DNA from: 2-12-FULL-35-23 sp965196985
GTDB taxonomy: Bacteria > Pseudomonadota > Gammaproteobacteria > UBA12402
Direction: 5' to 3'
DNA length: 64,000 bases
Assembly: GCA_965196985.1 (NCBI GenBank)
Contig: CBDALO010000171.1
Location: forward strand, 1 to 64,000
Shown here: piece after piece, positions 44,733 through 53,554 of the stretch
Numbering within the stretch: position 1 is the first letter of the stretch
How the letters are laid out: the number at the start of each line of letters is the position of its first letter
Made by a program: the position numbers and the translations under genes
Notes under the pieces: model-generated
Told to the model about the DNA's origin: nothing
Database searches by the model: none
What the model saw: the letters and a program-made list of their open reading frames with translations, nothing else

Positions 44733-45358
44733 AGTGGACTCTTTCGCTTTCGTTAAATTTAATAGCTTAGCTATTTAGCACTTAGATGCCGAGAACCATT
44801 TTTTTAGAATGGTTCAAAGTGGAGCGAGTCCATTCCATTACTGTTGAAGTCGGGTTGGTGCATGGAATAACCGCAGCAATAATACCCATCGAGTCAGCGA
44901 TCTTTTCTATACCTTGAGCGCTATTGCTTTCAATAACGCCACAGGTTTTCATATCTTTATATTTATTAAAAACGTAGTCAGAGGCAAAATGGTTTTTAAT
45001 AACCTTGTCTTCTACAATACCCATCTTGGTTTCTGATACAGCTAACTTAGCTAGGTTAATTCGATTCTTATTTGCAATGGTTGCAACAGCAGCGACTATT
45101 CGGTCAACCTCTTCTTGCCGATAGTACTGGTATTGACGGTGCGCTCGGTCTAGTTTTTCATAAAGTTCGTTGAGTTCTGCATCAGTCGTCATTTAGCATC
45201 TAGCCTCATGTGTTTTTCCATTAAAGAAAAGATAACACAAAAAGCTATTGCTAGCGATAAAGCAACTGGATGGGAACAATAGTGTTTTTTGCGTGGTCCT
45301 AGTGGCGTTCGACTAATATAAAACCGGCATCCTGCCAAGCGCGTTCCCTCCTTAGAAT

Positions 45359-45518
45359 GGCGTTGTTGTATAAACCCTTTTTCACACGCTGTCTTGCTGA
45401 TTTGCATGTTGCTTTTGCTCGATGGCTCGCTACGCTGCGCTTTACTTACGCAAAAGCAACACGCAAATCACCTTAAGTTGAGCTATCTATGCTGTTCTAC
45501 TATTTATGCAACAACGCC
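45359..45518. mobile_element. MITE, 160 bases, in the loop of repeat unit A
   Basis: Ends GGCGTTGTTGTATAAA and TTTATGCAACAACGCC; the internal inverted repeat CTGATTTGCATGTTGCTTTT pairs with GCAAAAGCAACACGCAAATC, with compensating changes on both arms relative to the other copies. Inserted after CCTTAGAAT of a unit A, the same place as the copy at 22901. The right flank (CTTTTGAAA) does not match, so the duplication or the right half of unit A has been lost. Confidence 0.82.
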
Positions 45519-45599
45519 CTTTTGAAAAGGGGGCTTTGTTTTTCAAAACCTCTGCAGCCTGTTCTCTGCAAACTGCAAACTATAGCCTGTAAACTGCCA

Positions 45600-45740
45600 A
45601 GCACGTCCCCTCCTTAGAATAAGGAGGGTCAGAGTGGATTATAAAATTAAATAACTTCCTTTTAAAAACAGACACCTTTAAATCCCCCGCCTCGCATTCG
45701 CGAGGCTGCCCCCTTTGGAAAAGGGGGCTATTTTTTATAA
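45600..45740. repeat. Intergenic repeat units A and B
   Basis: The 553-base gap between adhE and lpd has no gene. It holds the MITE, then unit A (45600-45650, CCCTCCTTAGAATAAGGAGG) and unit B (45680-45738, CCTCGCATTCGCGAGG then CCCCCTTTGGAAAAGGGGG followed by CTATTTTTTA, a possible terminator on the plus strand only). Confidence 0.75.
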
Positions 45741-45745
45741 GCTTG

Positions 45746-47158
45746 TCACTTCTTTTTCTTCTTAGGAGCGATGAGGTCTGTAATACTACCAGTAAACATC
45801 TCTGTTGCTAGACCAACACTTTCTGATACCGTTGGATGTGGGTGAATGGTTAAAGCAATATCTTCGGCATCACAGCCCATCTCAATAGCTAAAGCCACTT
45901 CAGCAATAAGTTCACCAGCATTAGGTCCGACGATAGCACCACCGATAATCACGCCTGTTTTATTATCAAATAAAACCTTAGTCATACCTTCATCACGACC
46001 TTGGGATAATGAGCGTCCACTTGCCATCCATGGGAAAACGCCTTTACCGTAATCGATGCCCTGCTCTTTTGCTTCCTTTTCAGTTAAACCAGCCCATGCA
46101 ATTTCTGGATCGGTATAGGCAACAGAAGGAATGCATTTAGGGTCGAAGAAGTGTTTTTCACCAGCAATAACTTCGGCAGCAACATGAGCTTCATGAACAG
46201 CCTTGTGAGCTAACATGGGGTTGCCAACGATATCGCCGATCGCAAAAACATTATCGACGTTAGTTCGCATTTGTTTATCAACAGCGATAAAGCCACGCTC
46301 ATCAATGTTAATACCTGCTTTTTCTGCGTCAATCAATTTGCCGTTTGGTACACGGCCAACAGCAACTAATACGCGATCATATTTTTGTGCTTTCTCAGGA
46401 GCTTGTTTACCTTCAAAGCTAACGTGAACGCCGTCTTTTTTGGCTTCAACTTTTGTAACTTTGGTTTCAAGCATAAACTCAAAGCCCTTTTTCTGCATAC
46501 GCTTGTGCAGTGGCATCACAATATCTTTATCTGCAGGTGGAATAATTTGTGGCATAAACTCAACAATAGTGACCTTAGCGCCTAATGCCTTATAAACTGT
46601 TCCCATCTCTAGGCCAATGATACCTCCACCAATAATTAGTAAGTTACATGCAGGATCATTAAGCTCTAAGGCACCGGTAGAATCCATAATGCGAGGATCT
46701 TCAGGAATAAATGGCAACGCAACTGGACGCGAACCTGCAGCAATAATGGCTTGTTCAAACTGAATTGCCTTGCCGTCAACGTCTAGCTCTGTTTTAGATT
46801 TAAACTTACCATAGCCCTTAACAACAGTTACTTTACGTTGCTTAGCAAGTGCCGCTAAACCACCTGTTAAACGGCCAATTACGCTAGTTTTAAAGCCTAA
46901 CAGTTTCTTCACATCAATCTTAGGTTTGCCAAAGCTAACGCCGTATTCTGCCATCTCTTCAGCTTCGTCGATGACTTTTGCTGCATGGAGTAAAGTTTTT
47001 GATGGAATACAACCGACATTTAAGCATACGCCGCCTAAAGTTTCGTTTTGCTCGACGAGTACAGCTTCTTTACCTAGGTCAGCGGCACGAAAAGCTGCGG
47101 AATAACCACCCGGACCACTACCTAAGACGACTACTTGAGTTTTAATCACTTCTGACAT
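45746..47158 (-). CDS. lpd: Dihydrolipoamide dehydrogenase (E3)
   Basis: 470 residues (E. coli 474). FAD/NAD flavoprotein that reoxidises lipoyl groups of pyruvate dehydrogenase. The N-terminal FAD fold is VVLGSGPGGYSAAFRAADLG; the redox disulfide is in GGVCLNVGCIPSK (residues 42-54); the NAD fold is LLIIGGGIIGLEMGTVYKAL; the C-terminal active-site His-Glu lies in TIHPHPTVSESVG. The tail is Lys-rich. Last gene of aceE-aceF-lipoprotein-lpd. The ATG at 47158 follows GGAGAAAAC. A shortened unit A lies between it and the lipoprotein gene. Confidence 0.96.
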   Translation of the reverse strand: MSEVIKTQVVVLGSGPGGYSAAFRAADLGKEAVLVEQNETLGGVCLNVGCIPSKTLLHAAKVIDEAEEMAEYGVSFGKPKIDVKKLLGFKTSVIGRLTGGLAALAKQRKVTVVKGYGKFKSKTELDVDGKAIQFEQAIIAAGSRPVALPFIPEDPRIMDSTGALELNDPACNLLIIGGGIIGLEMGTVYKALGAKVTIVEFMPQIIPPADKDIVMPLHKRMQKKGFEFMLETKVTKVEAKKDGVHVSFEGKQAPEKAQKYDRVLVAVGRVPNGKLIDAEKAGINIDERGFIAVDKQMRTNVDNVFAIGDIVGNPMLAHKAVHEAHVAAEVIAGEKHFFDPKCIPSVAYTDPEIAWAGLTEKEAKEQGIDYGKGVFPWMASGRSLSQGRDEGMTKVLFDNKTGVIIGGAIVGPNAGELIAEVALAIEMGCDAEDIALTIHPHPTVSESVGLATEMFTGSITDLIAPKKKKK

Positions 47159-47228
47159 TGTTTTCTCCTACATTAAAACTTGCTTTTAAAATTTACGCCG
47201 CCCTCCTTAGAATAAGGAGGAGCAACCA

Positions 47229-47879
47229 TTAAAACATCACCGAGACAACGTGTGCAGCTGCTTTTGCAAGCTGTGGTGCTACACCAATAAAATGCTTAGG
47301 CATCAAATCTCGCGAATAAACTGACACTAGGCGCGTTTTATATTTGTACCACCCAGCGTCTGGTTTAACTGAATGTTCGTTATTCATTACATTAGCACTT
47401 GGATTTTGAAAAATTGCTAAATCAATTACTGCGCCATAGACAGGTAATGACTTAACTGCAACAGAGTCATAGTTAGCCTTTTTCAAGGCTAGCTTACCTG
47501 CAGGGCTAATCTGCCCCCCATATCCTTGTAATAAAATATCTTGCGCAGCATCACGGCTCATTATGCCAGCACGTAGTAATTTGGTTCGTAAAACATAATC
47601 ACTACCTCGTTCATTAGGCAAAATCCTAAAACCTCGAGCGTGTAGTTGGCCCTCTAATTGCATCTTGAGCAAGTTAGCAAATTGTTTTTGCTTGCTAGTA
47701 TTAATCACCTGTACGGTGATTTTACGATCTTTAGCAATAGGTTTGCCTAATGTAATTGCCTGGCTTAGCTGAGTATAAGTGTTACCTTGTCTTACACTTG
47801 CTGGAGAAGGCTGCAAAGCACAAGCTGATAGCAGGCTCAACGTTAGTATTCCAATAGTCCAGCAAGAAAGTTTCTTCAT
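47229..47879 (-). CDS. TraT-like outer-membrane lipoprotein
   Basis: 216 residues from the ATG at 47879 (AGGATGAGG upstream). The lipoprotein signal ends LSLLSAC, so Cys is lipidated. The mature part resembles TraT complement-resistance/surface-exclusion proteins: KITVQVINTSKQKQFANLLK then LEGQLHARGFRIL, a YVLRTKLLRAG strand, and the closing block KYKTRLVSVYSRDLM. Usual TraT length is about 240, and the Gly-rich middle of TraT is mostly missing here (only GYGGQISPAG). It lies between aceF (14 bases) and lpd (70 bases), an odd place for an envelope protein. The role is unknown; serum or host-defence resistance is a guess. Confidence 0.62.
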   Translation of the reverse strand: MKKLSCWTIGILTLSLLSACALQPSPASVRQGNTYTQLSQAITLGKPIAKDRKITVQVINTSKQKQFANLLKMQLEGQLHARGFRILPNERGSDYVLRTKLLRAGIMSRDAAQDILLQGYGGQISPAGKLALKKANYDSVAVKSLPVYGAVIDLAIFQNPSANVMNNEHSVKPDAGWYKYKTRLVSVYSRDLMPKHFIGVAPQLAKAAAHVVSVMF

Positions 47880-47893
47880 AGCTAACCTCATCC

Positions 47894-49453
47894 TTAAAGT
47901 AATAACTGCCTTAAATCACTAAGTACCTTAACTAAATGTGCGCTAAATCTTGCGCCATCAGCACCATCGATAACACGATGATCATAAGAAAGTGATAATG
48001 GTAACATCAAGCGTGGTTGAAACTCACTACCTTGCCATTGTGGCTTAATCTGTGATTTAGAGACACCTAAGATAGCAACTTCAGGTGAATTAACAATTGG
48101 AGTAAAGGCCGTGCCACCAATGCCACCTAAACTAGAAATAGTAAAGCAACCGCCTTGCATATCATTTGGCATGAGTTTACCTTCTCGTGCTTTTTTGCTT
48201 ATCGCAATAAGCTCAACTGATAACTCAGTAATTGTTTTTTGATCAACGTCACGAAACACAGGTACGACCAAGCCATTGGGAGTATCAACAGCAACACCAA
48301 TATGAAAATATTTTTTCATCACCAGATTTTCACCTAAGGCATCTAATGAAGCATTAAACTGCGGATAAGTTTTAAGCGCTGAAACAACGGCTTTCATAAT
48401 AAACACTAATGGTGTTAAGCGACCTCCAGCTTGCTCAATGGCTTTTTTATTTTCTTGGCGAAAAGCTTCCATGTCGGTGATATCCGCTTCATCAAATTGA
48501 GTAACATGTGGTACAGTCACCCAGTTGCGACTCATATTAGCACCAGTTAGCTTTTTAATACGGGTTAATGGTGCTAGTTCAATCTCACCAAACTTAGCGA
48601 AATCAACCTTTGGAGCCGGTGCTAAGTTAATGCCTGTGCCACCAGCTGAGGTTTGTTGTAAAGCAGACTTAACAAACTGATGCACATCTTCAGGTAAAAT
48701 ACGACCTTTGCGTCCCGTTGCGGTAATGCGAGATAAATCAACACCTAGCTGATTGGCTAAGCGCCTTACTGCTGGACCAGCATGAACATTGCTACCGTTA
48801 CTAGCAACAGAGGCCTCTTGTACGGCAGGAGTTGGAGTTGGCTGGGCTGGTGGTATTTCATTTGCTGTTGATGGTTGTGGAGAAACGTTTGCGGTGGTTT
48901 CACTTGTTTGTGCTGTGACCAAGGCGATTAAATCGCCCTCTTTTACTTTATCACCGACTTTAACCTTAAGTTCAATAAGCTTGCCAGCAACAGGCGATGG
49001 TACATCCATCGTAGCTTTGTCAGATTCTAAGGTTAACAAAGGCGCATCAACTTTAAGTTCGTCACCAGAGCTGACAGCGATCTCAATAATAGTAACTGCC
49101 TCTTCGGTACCAATATTAGGCAACTTGACTTCTATTACACCGGTGGCGTTAGTTGGCGCGGTTTGCTCCGACGATTTAGTTTTTTCTATGGGCGCCTCTG
49201 GCGTAGCGGCTTTTGCTTGTTCGCCTTCTAATGACAAAATAACTACCCCTTCTGAAACCTTGTCACCAACTTTAACTTGAACTTGCTTTACCACACCAGC
49301 TTCAGGGGCAGGGATATCCATGGTTGCTTTATCACTCTCTAAGGTGATTAGGGTATCTTCTGCTGCAACTTTATCACCAGGTTTAACTGCGACTTCGATA
49401 ACGTCAACGTTCTCAGCGCCGCCAATATCAGGAACTAAAATATCTTTAAACAT
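47894..49453 (-). CDS. aceF: Pyruvate dehydrogenase E2, dihydrolipoyl acetyltransferase
   Basis: 519 residues with two lipoyl domains: the lipoylated Lys of the first is in TLESDKATMDIPAP (near residue 41), of the second in TLESDKATMDVPSP (near residue 150). A Pro/Ala/Thr linker follows, then the E3-binding domain AGPAVRRLANQLGVDLSRI and the catalytic domain with the His-Arg-Asp signature LSYDHRVIDGADGARF. E. coli AceF has three lipoyl domains; two is common in other gammaproteobacteria. 14 bases after aceE, clearly one operon. Confidence 0.96.
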   Translation of the reverse strand: MFKDILVPDIGGAENVDVIEVAVKPGDKVAAEDTLITLESDKATMDIPAPEAGVVKQVQVKVGDKVSEGVVILSLEGEQAKAATPEAPIEKTKSSEQTAPTNATGVIEVKLPNIGTEEAVTIIEIAVSSGDELKVDAPLLTLESDKATMDVPSPVAGKLIELKVKVGDKVKEGDLIALVTAQTSETTANVSPQPSTANEIPPAQPTPTPAVQEASVASNGSNVHAGPAVRRLANQLGVDLSRITATGRKGRILPEDVHQFVKSALQQTSAGGTGINLAPAPKVDFAKFGEIELAPLTRIKKLTGANMSRNWVTVPHVTQFDEADITDMEAFRQENKKAIEQAGGRLTPLVFIMKAVVSALKTYPQFNASLDALGENLVMKKYFHIGVAVDTPNGLVVPVFRDVDQKTITELSVELIAISKKAREGKLMPNDMQGGCFTISSLGGIGGTAFTPIVNSPEVAILGVSKSQIKPQWQGSEFQPRLMLPLSLSYDHRVIDGADGARFSAHLVKVLSDLRQLLL

Positions 49454-49467
49454 GCTTTTATCCTTCT

Positions 49468-52116
49468 TTAAGCGTGTAATGGATTGATACGATCAGGATC
49501 AATGCCGTATTTCTTCATAGCCTGGGTTACAACTTTGCTTTCCAGTTCTCCTTGCTCAACGAGTGCACTTAATGTTGCAACAACGATATAATGTCGATCC
49601 ACCTCGAAGTGGAAACGCAAGTTAGCGCGGGTATCACTACGTCCAAAACCATCAGTACCTAAGCAGTAATAGTTTCCTGGGACAAAGGCGCGAATTTGTT
49701 CGGCATAGGCTTTCATCGAATCAGAAGCAGCAATTACAGGGCCTTTAGTTTTAGCAAGGCACTGCTCAACATAACTAGCCTTAACTTTTTTGCCAGGATG
49801 TAACAAATTCCAGCGTTGTATTTCCTGACCTTCACGAGTAAGTTCATTAAAGCTAGTTACACTCCAAACGTCAGCAGCAATATCATAGTCTTTTAGCATT
49901 TGGGCTGCAGCTTCTGCCTCACGTAAGATAACGCCTGAGCCAAGTAACTGCACTTGATGTTTTGCCTTAGCTGTTGCTTTCTGGAATAAGTACATGCCTT
50001 TAAGAATACCCTCCTCGCAACCTGTTGGCATATCAGGGTGGGTGTAAGGCTCATTAGTCACGGTTAAGTAGTAGAAAACCTGCTCATTATCTTGATACAT
50101 GCGGCGCAAACCATCCTGCATAATGGCTGCGATCTCATAAGAGTAACAAGGATCATAGGTTACACAGCATGGAATAGTATTGGCAATTATAAGGTTATGC
50201 CCATCTTGGTGTTGCAAGCCTTCTCCTGCTAAAGTTGTTCTACCTGCTACTGCACCAACTAAAAAGCCGCGAGCACGCATGTCACCAGCAGCCCAGGCCA
50301 GATCGCCAATGCGTTGAAAACCAAACATTGAGTAATAAACATAAACAGGAATCATAGGTAGGTCATTAGTGCTATATGAAGTCCCAGCAGCAATCCAGGA
50401 ACAAAAAGCCCCTGCTTCACTTAATCCTTCTTCAAAGATTTGTCCGTTCTTAGCTTCCTTGTAATACATTACTTGTGCTTTATCGACTGGTTCGTAAAGC
50501 TGTCCCACGCAGGAGTAAATTCCAAATTGGCGAAACATGCCTTCCATGCCAAAAGTTCGGCACTCATCAGGAACAATAGGAACAACGTATTTACCAATGG
50601 TTTTATCTTTAAGCAAGGTTGATAACACCCGGACGAACGACATGGTGTTAGAAACCTCTCGATCACCACTACCTTTTAGCATTACTGCAAAAGCATCAAG
50701 CTTGGGTACGGTAAGTGCTGTTGATTTTTGTCGACGCCAAGGTAACGCACCACCTAAAGTTTGCCGTCGTTCTTGATAGTACTTAACTTCTTCACTTTCT
50801 TCTGCTGGACGGTAAAGTGGTTTTTCTTCCAAATGTTCATCTGAAATAGGTACCTTAAAGTAATCACGAAACGTTTTAAGTTGTTCGAGTGAGAGTTTTT
50901 TCTGGTTATGTGTGGTGTTAGCAGCTTGTGCCTCACCCAAACCATAACCTTTTACAGTGTGAGCTAAAATCACCACCGGACGATCGGCATTTTGAGCTTT
51001 ATGATAAGCAGCATAAACTTTTTGAAAGTCATGCCCACCTCGTTTTAAGTTCCAAATTTCATCATCGCTCATATCAGCAACCAGCTCTTTAAGCTCTGGG
51101 TAACGACCAAAAAAGTGTTCGCGAATATAGGCACCATCACGAGCACGAAGTAGCTGATAATCCCCATCAACTAATTCACACATTAACTTGTTTAATAGGC
51201 CAGATTTGTCTTTAGCAAATAGTTTGTCCCAGCCACGGCCCCACATAACTTTAATCACTTCCCAGCCACTACCGAGGAACACGGATTCTAGTTCGCGAAC
51301 GATACTGCTGTTGCCACGTACTGGGCCATCTAAACGCTGTAAGTTACAATTCACCACGAAAATTAAGTTATCAAGGTGTTCTTTTGCTGCGATGTGCAAG
51401 GCACCATTAGACTCAGGCTCATCCATTTCACCATCACCACAAAAAGCCCAAACTTTACGTTTAGAAGTTGCTTGTAAGCCACGATTTTCTAAGTACTTTA
51501 AGAAGCGCGCTTGATAAATTGCTTGAATAGGCCCTAGCCCCATCGAGACAGTTGCAAATTGCCAAAAGTCTGACATTAACCAAGGATGTGGATAGGAAGT
51601 TACCCCTTTATTGCCACAAGCTTCTTGGCGGAAATTAGCGACCTGCTCTTCTTTTAAGGAGCCTTCTAGAAAAGCTTGTGCATAAATACCTGGCGAGGCA
51701 TGGCCTTGATAATAAATTAAATCAGCGCCCTGCTCTGCTTTTGGTCCTCGGAAAAAGTGATTAAAGCCCACAGCATAAAGCACCGCTGAAGAAGCGAATG
51801 TGGCTAAATGGCCACCTAGTTCAGGTGCTTTGCTAGTTGCATGCAGGACCATGCAAACTGCATTCCAGCGATGGATAGCAGTTAATTTTTTTTCTAATGC
51901 TAAGTTACCGGGATAGGTGGGCTCAGCTTCAACGGGAATTGAGTTTTGATAAGAAAATGAAACAGTCGCTAGGTTGGCTTGAACGCCCGCTTTTTGTGCG
52001 GCAGCACTTAATTGATCTAGCACAAAAGCAGCCCGCTCAGTACCTTCGACTTTAATCATCGATTCAAGTGCATCTAACCATTCTTGAGTTTCGGTTGGGT
52101 CAATATCTGCTGTCAT
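49468..52116 (-). CDS. aceE: Pyruvate dehydrogenase E1 (homodimeric type)
   Basis: 882 residues from the ATG at 52116 (MTADIDPTETQEWLDALESM), which aligns with E. coli AceE (887) and has GGGGT 7-8 bases upstream; longer starts at 52122 and 52143 lack this spacing. Thiamine pyrophosphate binding: FCGDGEMDEPESNGALHIAA and NCNLQRLDGPVRGN; substrate region HEDGH-like GEGLQHQDGHNLI; C-terminus LGTDGFGRSDTRANLRFHFE. First enzyme of the pyruvate dehydrogenase complex in the cytoplasm. It starts the aceE-aceF-lipoprotein-lpd operon; no PdhR gene is nearby and no PdhR box was identified. Confidence 0.96.
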   Translation of the reverse strand: MTADIDPTETQEWLDALESMIKVEGTERAAFVLDQLSAAAQKAGVQANLATVSFSYQNSIPVEAEPTYPGNLALEKKLTAIHRWNAVCMVLHATSKAPELGGHLATFASSAVLYAVGFNHFFRGPKAEQGADLIYYQGHASPGIYAQAFLEGSLKEEQVANFRQEACGNKGVTSYPHPWLMSDFWQFATVSMGLGPIQAIYQARFLKYLENRGLQATSKRKVWAFCGDGEMDEPESNGALHIAAKEHLDNLIFVVNCNLQRLDGPVRGNSSIVRELESVFLGSGWEVIKVMWGRGWDKLFAKDKSGLLNKLMCELVDGDYQLLRARDGAYIREHFFGRYPELKELVADMSDDEIWNLKRGGHDFQKVYAAYHKAQNADRPVVILAHTVKGYGLGEAQAANTTHNQKKLSLEQLKTFRDYFKVPISDEHLEEKPLYRPAEESEEVKYYQERRQTLGGALPWRRQKSTALTVPKLDAFAVMLKGSGDREVSNTMSFVRVLSTLLKDKTIGKYVVPIVPDECRTFGMEGMFRQFGIYSCVGQLYEPVDKAQVMYYKEAKNGQIFEEGLSEAGAFCSWIAAGTSYSTNDLPMIPVYVYYSMFGFQRIGDLAWAAGDMRARGFLVGAVAGRTTLAGEGLQHQDGHNLIIANTIPCCVTYDPCYSYEIAAIMQDGLRRMYQDNEQVFYYLTVTNEPYTHPDMPTGCEEGILKGMYLFQKATAKAKHQVQLLGSGVILREAEAAAQMLKDYDIAADVWSVTSFNELTREGQEIQRWNLLHPGKKVKASYVEQCLAKTKGPVIAASDSMKAYAEQIRAFVPGNYYCLGTDGFGRSDTRANLRFHFEVDRHYIVVATLSALVEQGELESKVVTQAMKKYGIDPDRINPLHA

Positions 52117-52207
52117 AATCATACCCCAAAGGAAAGTAAACATTAGCGGCTAGGATACCATTCAATAGCAGGAGGAACCAGGTATAACTGGCTGAATACT
52201 CAAGAAA

Positions 52208-53554
52208 TTATCCGGCTAATTGGGCGACCACTCTATTATAATTCATGCCGTTAGAAGCTTTTACAGCTACTACCGTTTTTTCATTTAACAGAGGCTTAAT
52301 TGCTGCTACCAATGTTGGTTTGTCAGGGCAATGTTGACCTTTTTGCCCAAATGCCTTAGTTGCTGCCTGCGATAAGTCACCAGAGGTAAATAAATATTCA
52401 ATACCAGCTTGCTGGGCATAATGGCCAATTTCAGCATGAAGCTCTCTCGCTGTCGGTCCGAGCTCTAACATGTCCCCCATTACTAGAATTCGTTGTCCAG
52501 GGAATCTGGCTAAAACATCAATGGCTTTACGCATCGAACTCGGGCTGGCGTTATAGCTATCATCAATTATTAGTGCGCCCGCTTGTCCTGGCTTGCATTC
52601 TAGGCGACGAGACTCAGGCTTAACCTTTGCTAAGCCTGCTTGAACTGCCTGTAGAGGTATCTTAAGCGCATTTGCGACACCTGCTGCAGCTAGTGCATTA
52701 AGCACATTATGCTGTCCAAGTAAGCCTAGTTGAATTTCACACTCTCCTTGTGGAGTAAGCAGTCGAAAGTAACAGCCTTGATTGCTCAAACCAATATTAG
52801 CAGCACTAATCTCAGCATTAGCCGATAAACCAAAGCTAATTATCCGTTGCCCAGTTAATAAACCTTGCCAAAAATTAAAGTAGCCATCATCAGCATTTAG
52901 TACTGCTATACCTGCCTTTGGTAAAGCCTGTAAGAGCTCACCTTTTGCTTTAGCAATACCTGCAACGCTGCCTAAACCTTCTAGGTGAGTTAGACCAGCG
53001 TTGGTAATTACTCCAATAGTTGGTTTTGCCAAATCTGCCAAGTGGGCAATTTCACCGAAATGATTCATCCCCATTTCGATGACAGCGACAGGTGTTAATG
53101 AGTTTAGTTGGCTTAATGTAAGTGGTACGCCGATATGATTATTGAAGCTTCTAATTGGCGCAACGACTTGTTCACCATAGTGTTGCTGCAAGATACTCCT
53201 TAGCATATTTTTAACGGTGGTCTTTCCGTTACTGCCAGTAACGCCAATGACTGGTAGTTCAAATTGCTCACGCCAATAGCTAGCAAGCTTGGCCAGTGCT
53301 TCAATAACGTTGGGTACGATAATTTGCGGCACGTCACAGTCAACAGGTTTGTTAATTAGTAAAGCACTAGCACCATTGAGTACAGCATCATTACAAAACT
53401 GTATGCCATCAAAGTTCTCTCCCTGCCAAGTAGCAAATAAATTTCCGGCACTAACTTCACGCGAGTCGATAGCAACTCCCTCGATATTAAAGTCATCACT
53501 GTCTATCTTGCACTGCAAGATAGTCTCAATTGTCATTTTGCTTAAGGTGATCAT
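52208..53554 (-). CDS. murF: UDP-N-acetylmuramoyl-tripeptide:D-Ala-D-Ala ligase
   Basis: 448 residues (E. coli 452). Adds D-Ala-D-Ala to the peptidoglycan precursor in the cytoplasm. The ATP loop is VIGVTGSNGKTTVKNML (residues about 103-119), the Mur central domain shows VIEMGMNHFGEIAHLADLAK and AVLNADDGYFNF, the C-terminal domain LIIDDSYNASPSSMRKAIDV. The start overlaps the recJ stop by one base (TAATG), so the two are coupled. MurF usually sits in the dcw cluster; here it is apart from other mur genes. Confidence 0.95.
   Translation of the reverse strand: MITLSKMTIETILQCKIDSDDFNIEGVAIDSREVSAGNLFATWQGENFDGIQFCNDAVLNGASALLINKPVDCDVPQIIVPNVIEALAKLASYWREQFELPVIGVTGSNGKTTVKNMLRSILQQHYGEQVVAPIRSFNNHIGVPLTLSQLNSLTPVAVIEMGMNHFGEIAHLADLAKPTIGVITNAGLTHLEGLGSVAGIAKAKGELLQALPKAGIAVLNADDGYFNFWQGLLTGQRIISFGLSANAEISAANIGLSNQGCYFRLLTPQGECEIQLGLLGQHNVLNALAAAGVANALKIPLQAVQAGLAKVKPESRRLECKPGQAGALIIDDSYNASPSSMRKAIDVLARFPGQRILVMGDMLELGPTARELHAEIGHYAQQAGIEYLFTSGDLSQAATKAFGQKGQHCPDKPTLVAAIKPLLNEKTVVAVKASNGMNYNRVVAQLAG

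Larger units (their letters stand above)
43434..44839 (-). mobile_element. IS110-family element, IS1111 type
   Basis: About 1.4 kb inside adhE. Subterminal inverted repeats TGGACTCGCCCC (43437-43448) and the complement of TGGACTCGCTCC (44821-44832) match at 11 of 12 positions; about 7 bases lie outside the one and 3-6 outside the other, as in IS1111 elements. No long target duplication. The outer limits are uncertain by about 5 bases because IS110 elements duplicate at most a short core. A long non-coding stretch (279 bases) follows the transposase. Confidence 0.9.
41211..45192 (-). pseudogene. adhE: Bifunctional acetaldehyde/alcohol dehydrogenase, interrupted by an IS110/IS1111 element
   Basis: The N-terminal part (44840-45192) reads from MTTDAELNELYEKLDRAHRQ to GIIAAVIPCTNPTSTV; the C-terminal part (41211-43430) resumes FKALIALKTRNVVLFCPHPR and runs to the end LIDEIQAILKDIY. 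In E. coli AdhE the two parts meet exactly at TNPTSTAIFKSLISLKTR. The lengths add up to about 857 residues. The aldehyde dehydrogenase Cys is visible in FDNGVVCASEQSI, and the iron-ADH His residues in HAIEAMVSV and HSIAHKLGEFFHIPHG. Apart from the insertion no damage is seen, so loss is recent. Ethanol fermentation and acetyl-CoA reduction would be affected. Confidence 0.95.

Noticed and set aside
45189..45407. 72-codon frame upstream of the adhE remnant
   Set aside because: Runs through repeat unit A and the MITE end; composition is not protein-like.
48789..49280. 163-codon forward frame inside aceF
   Set aside because: Antisense shadow of the Ala/Pro-rich linker and lipoyl domains.
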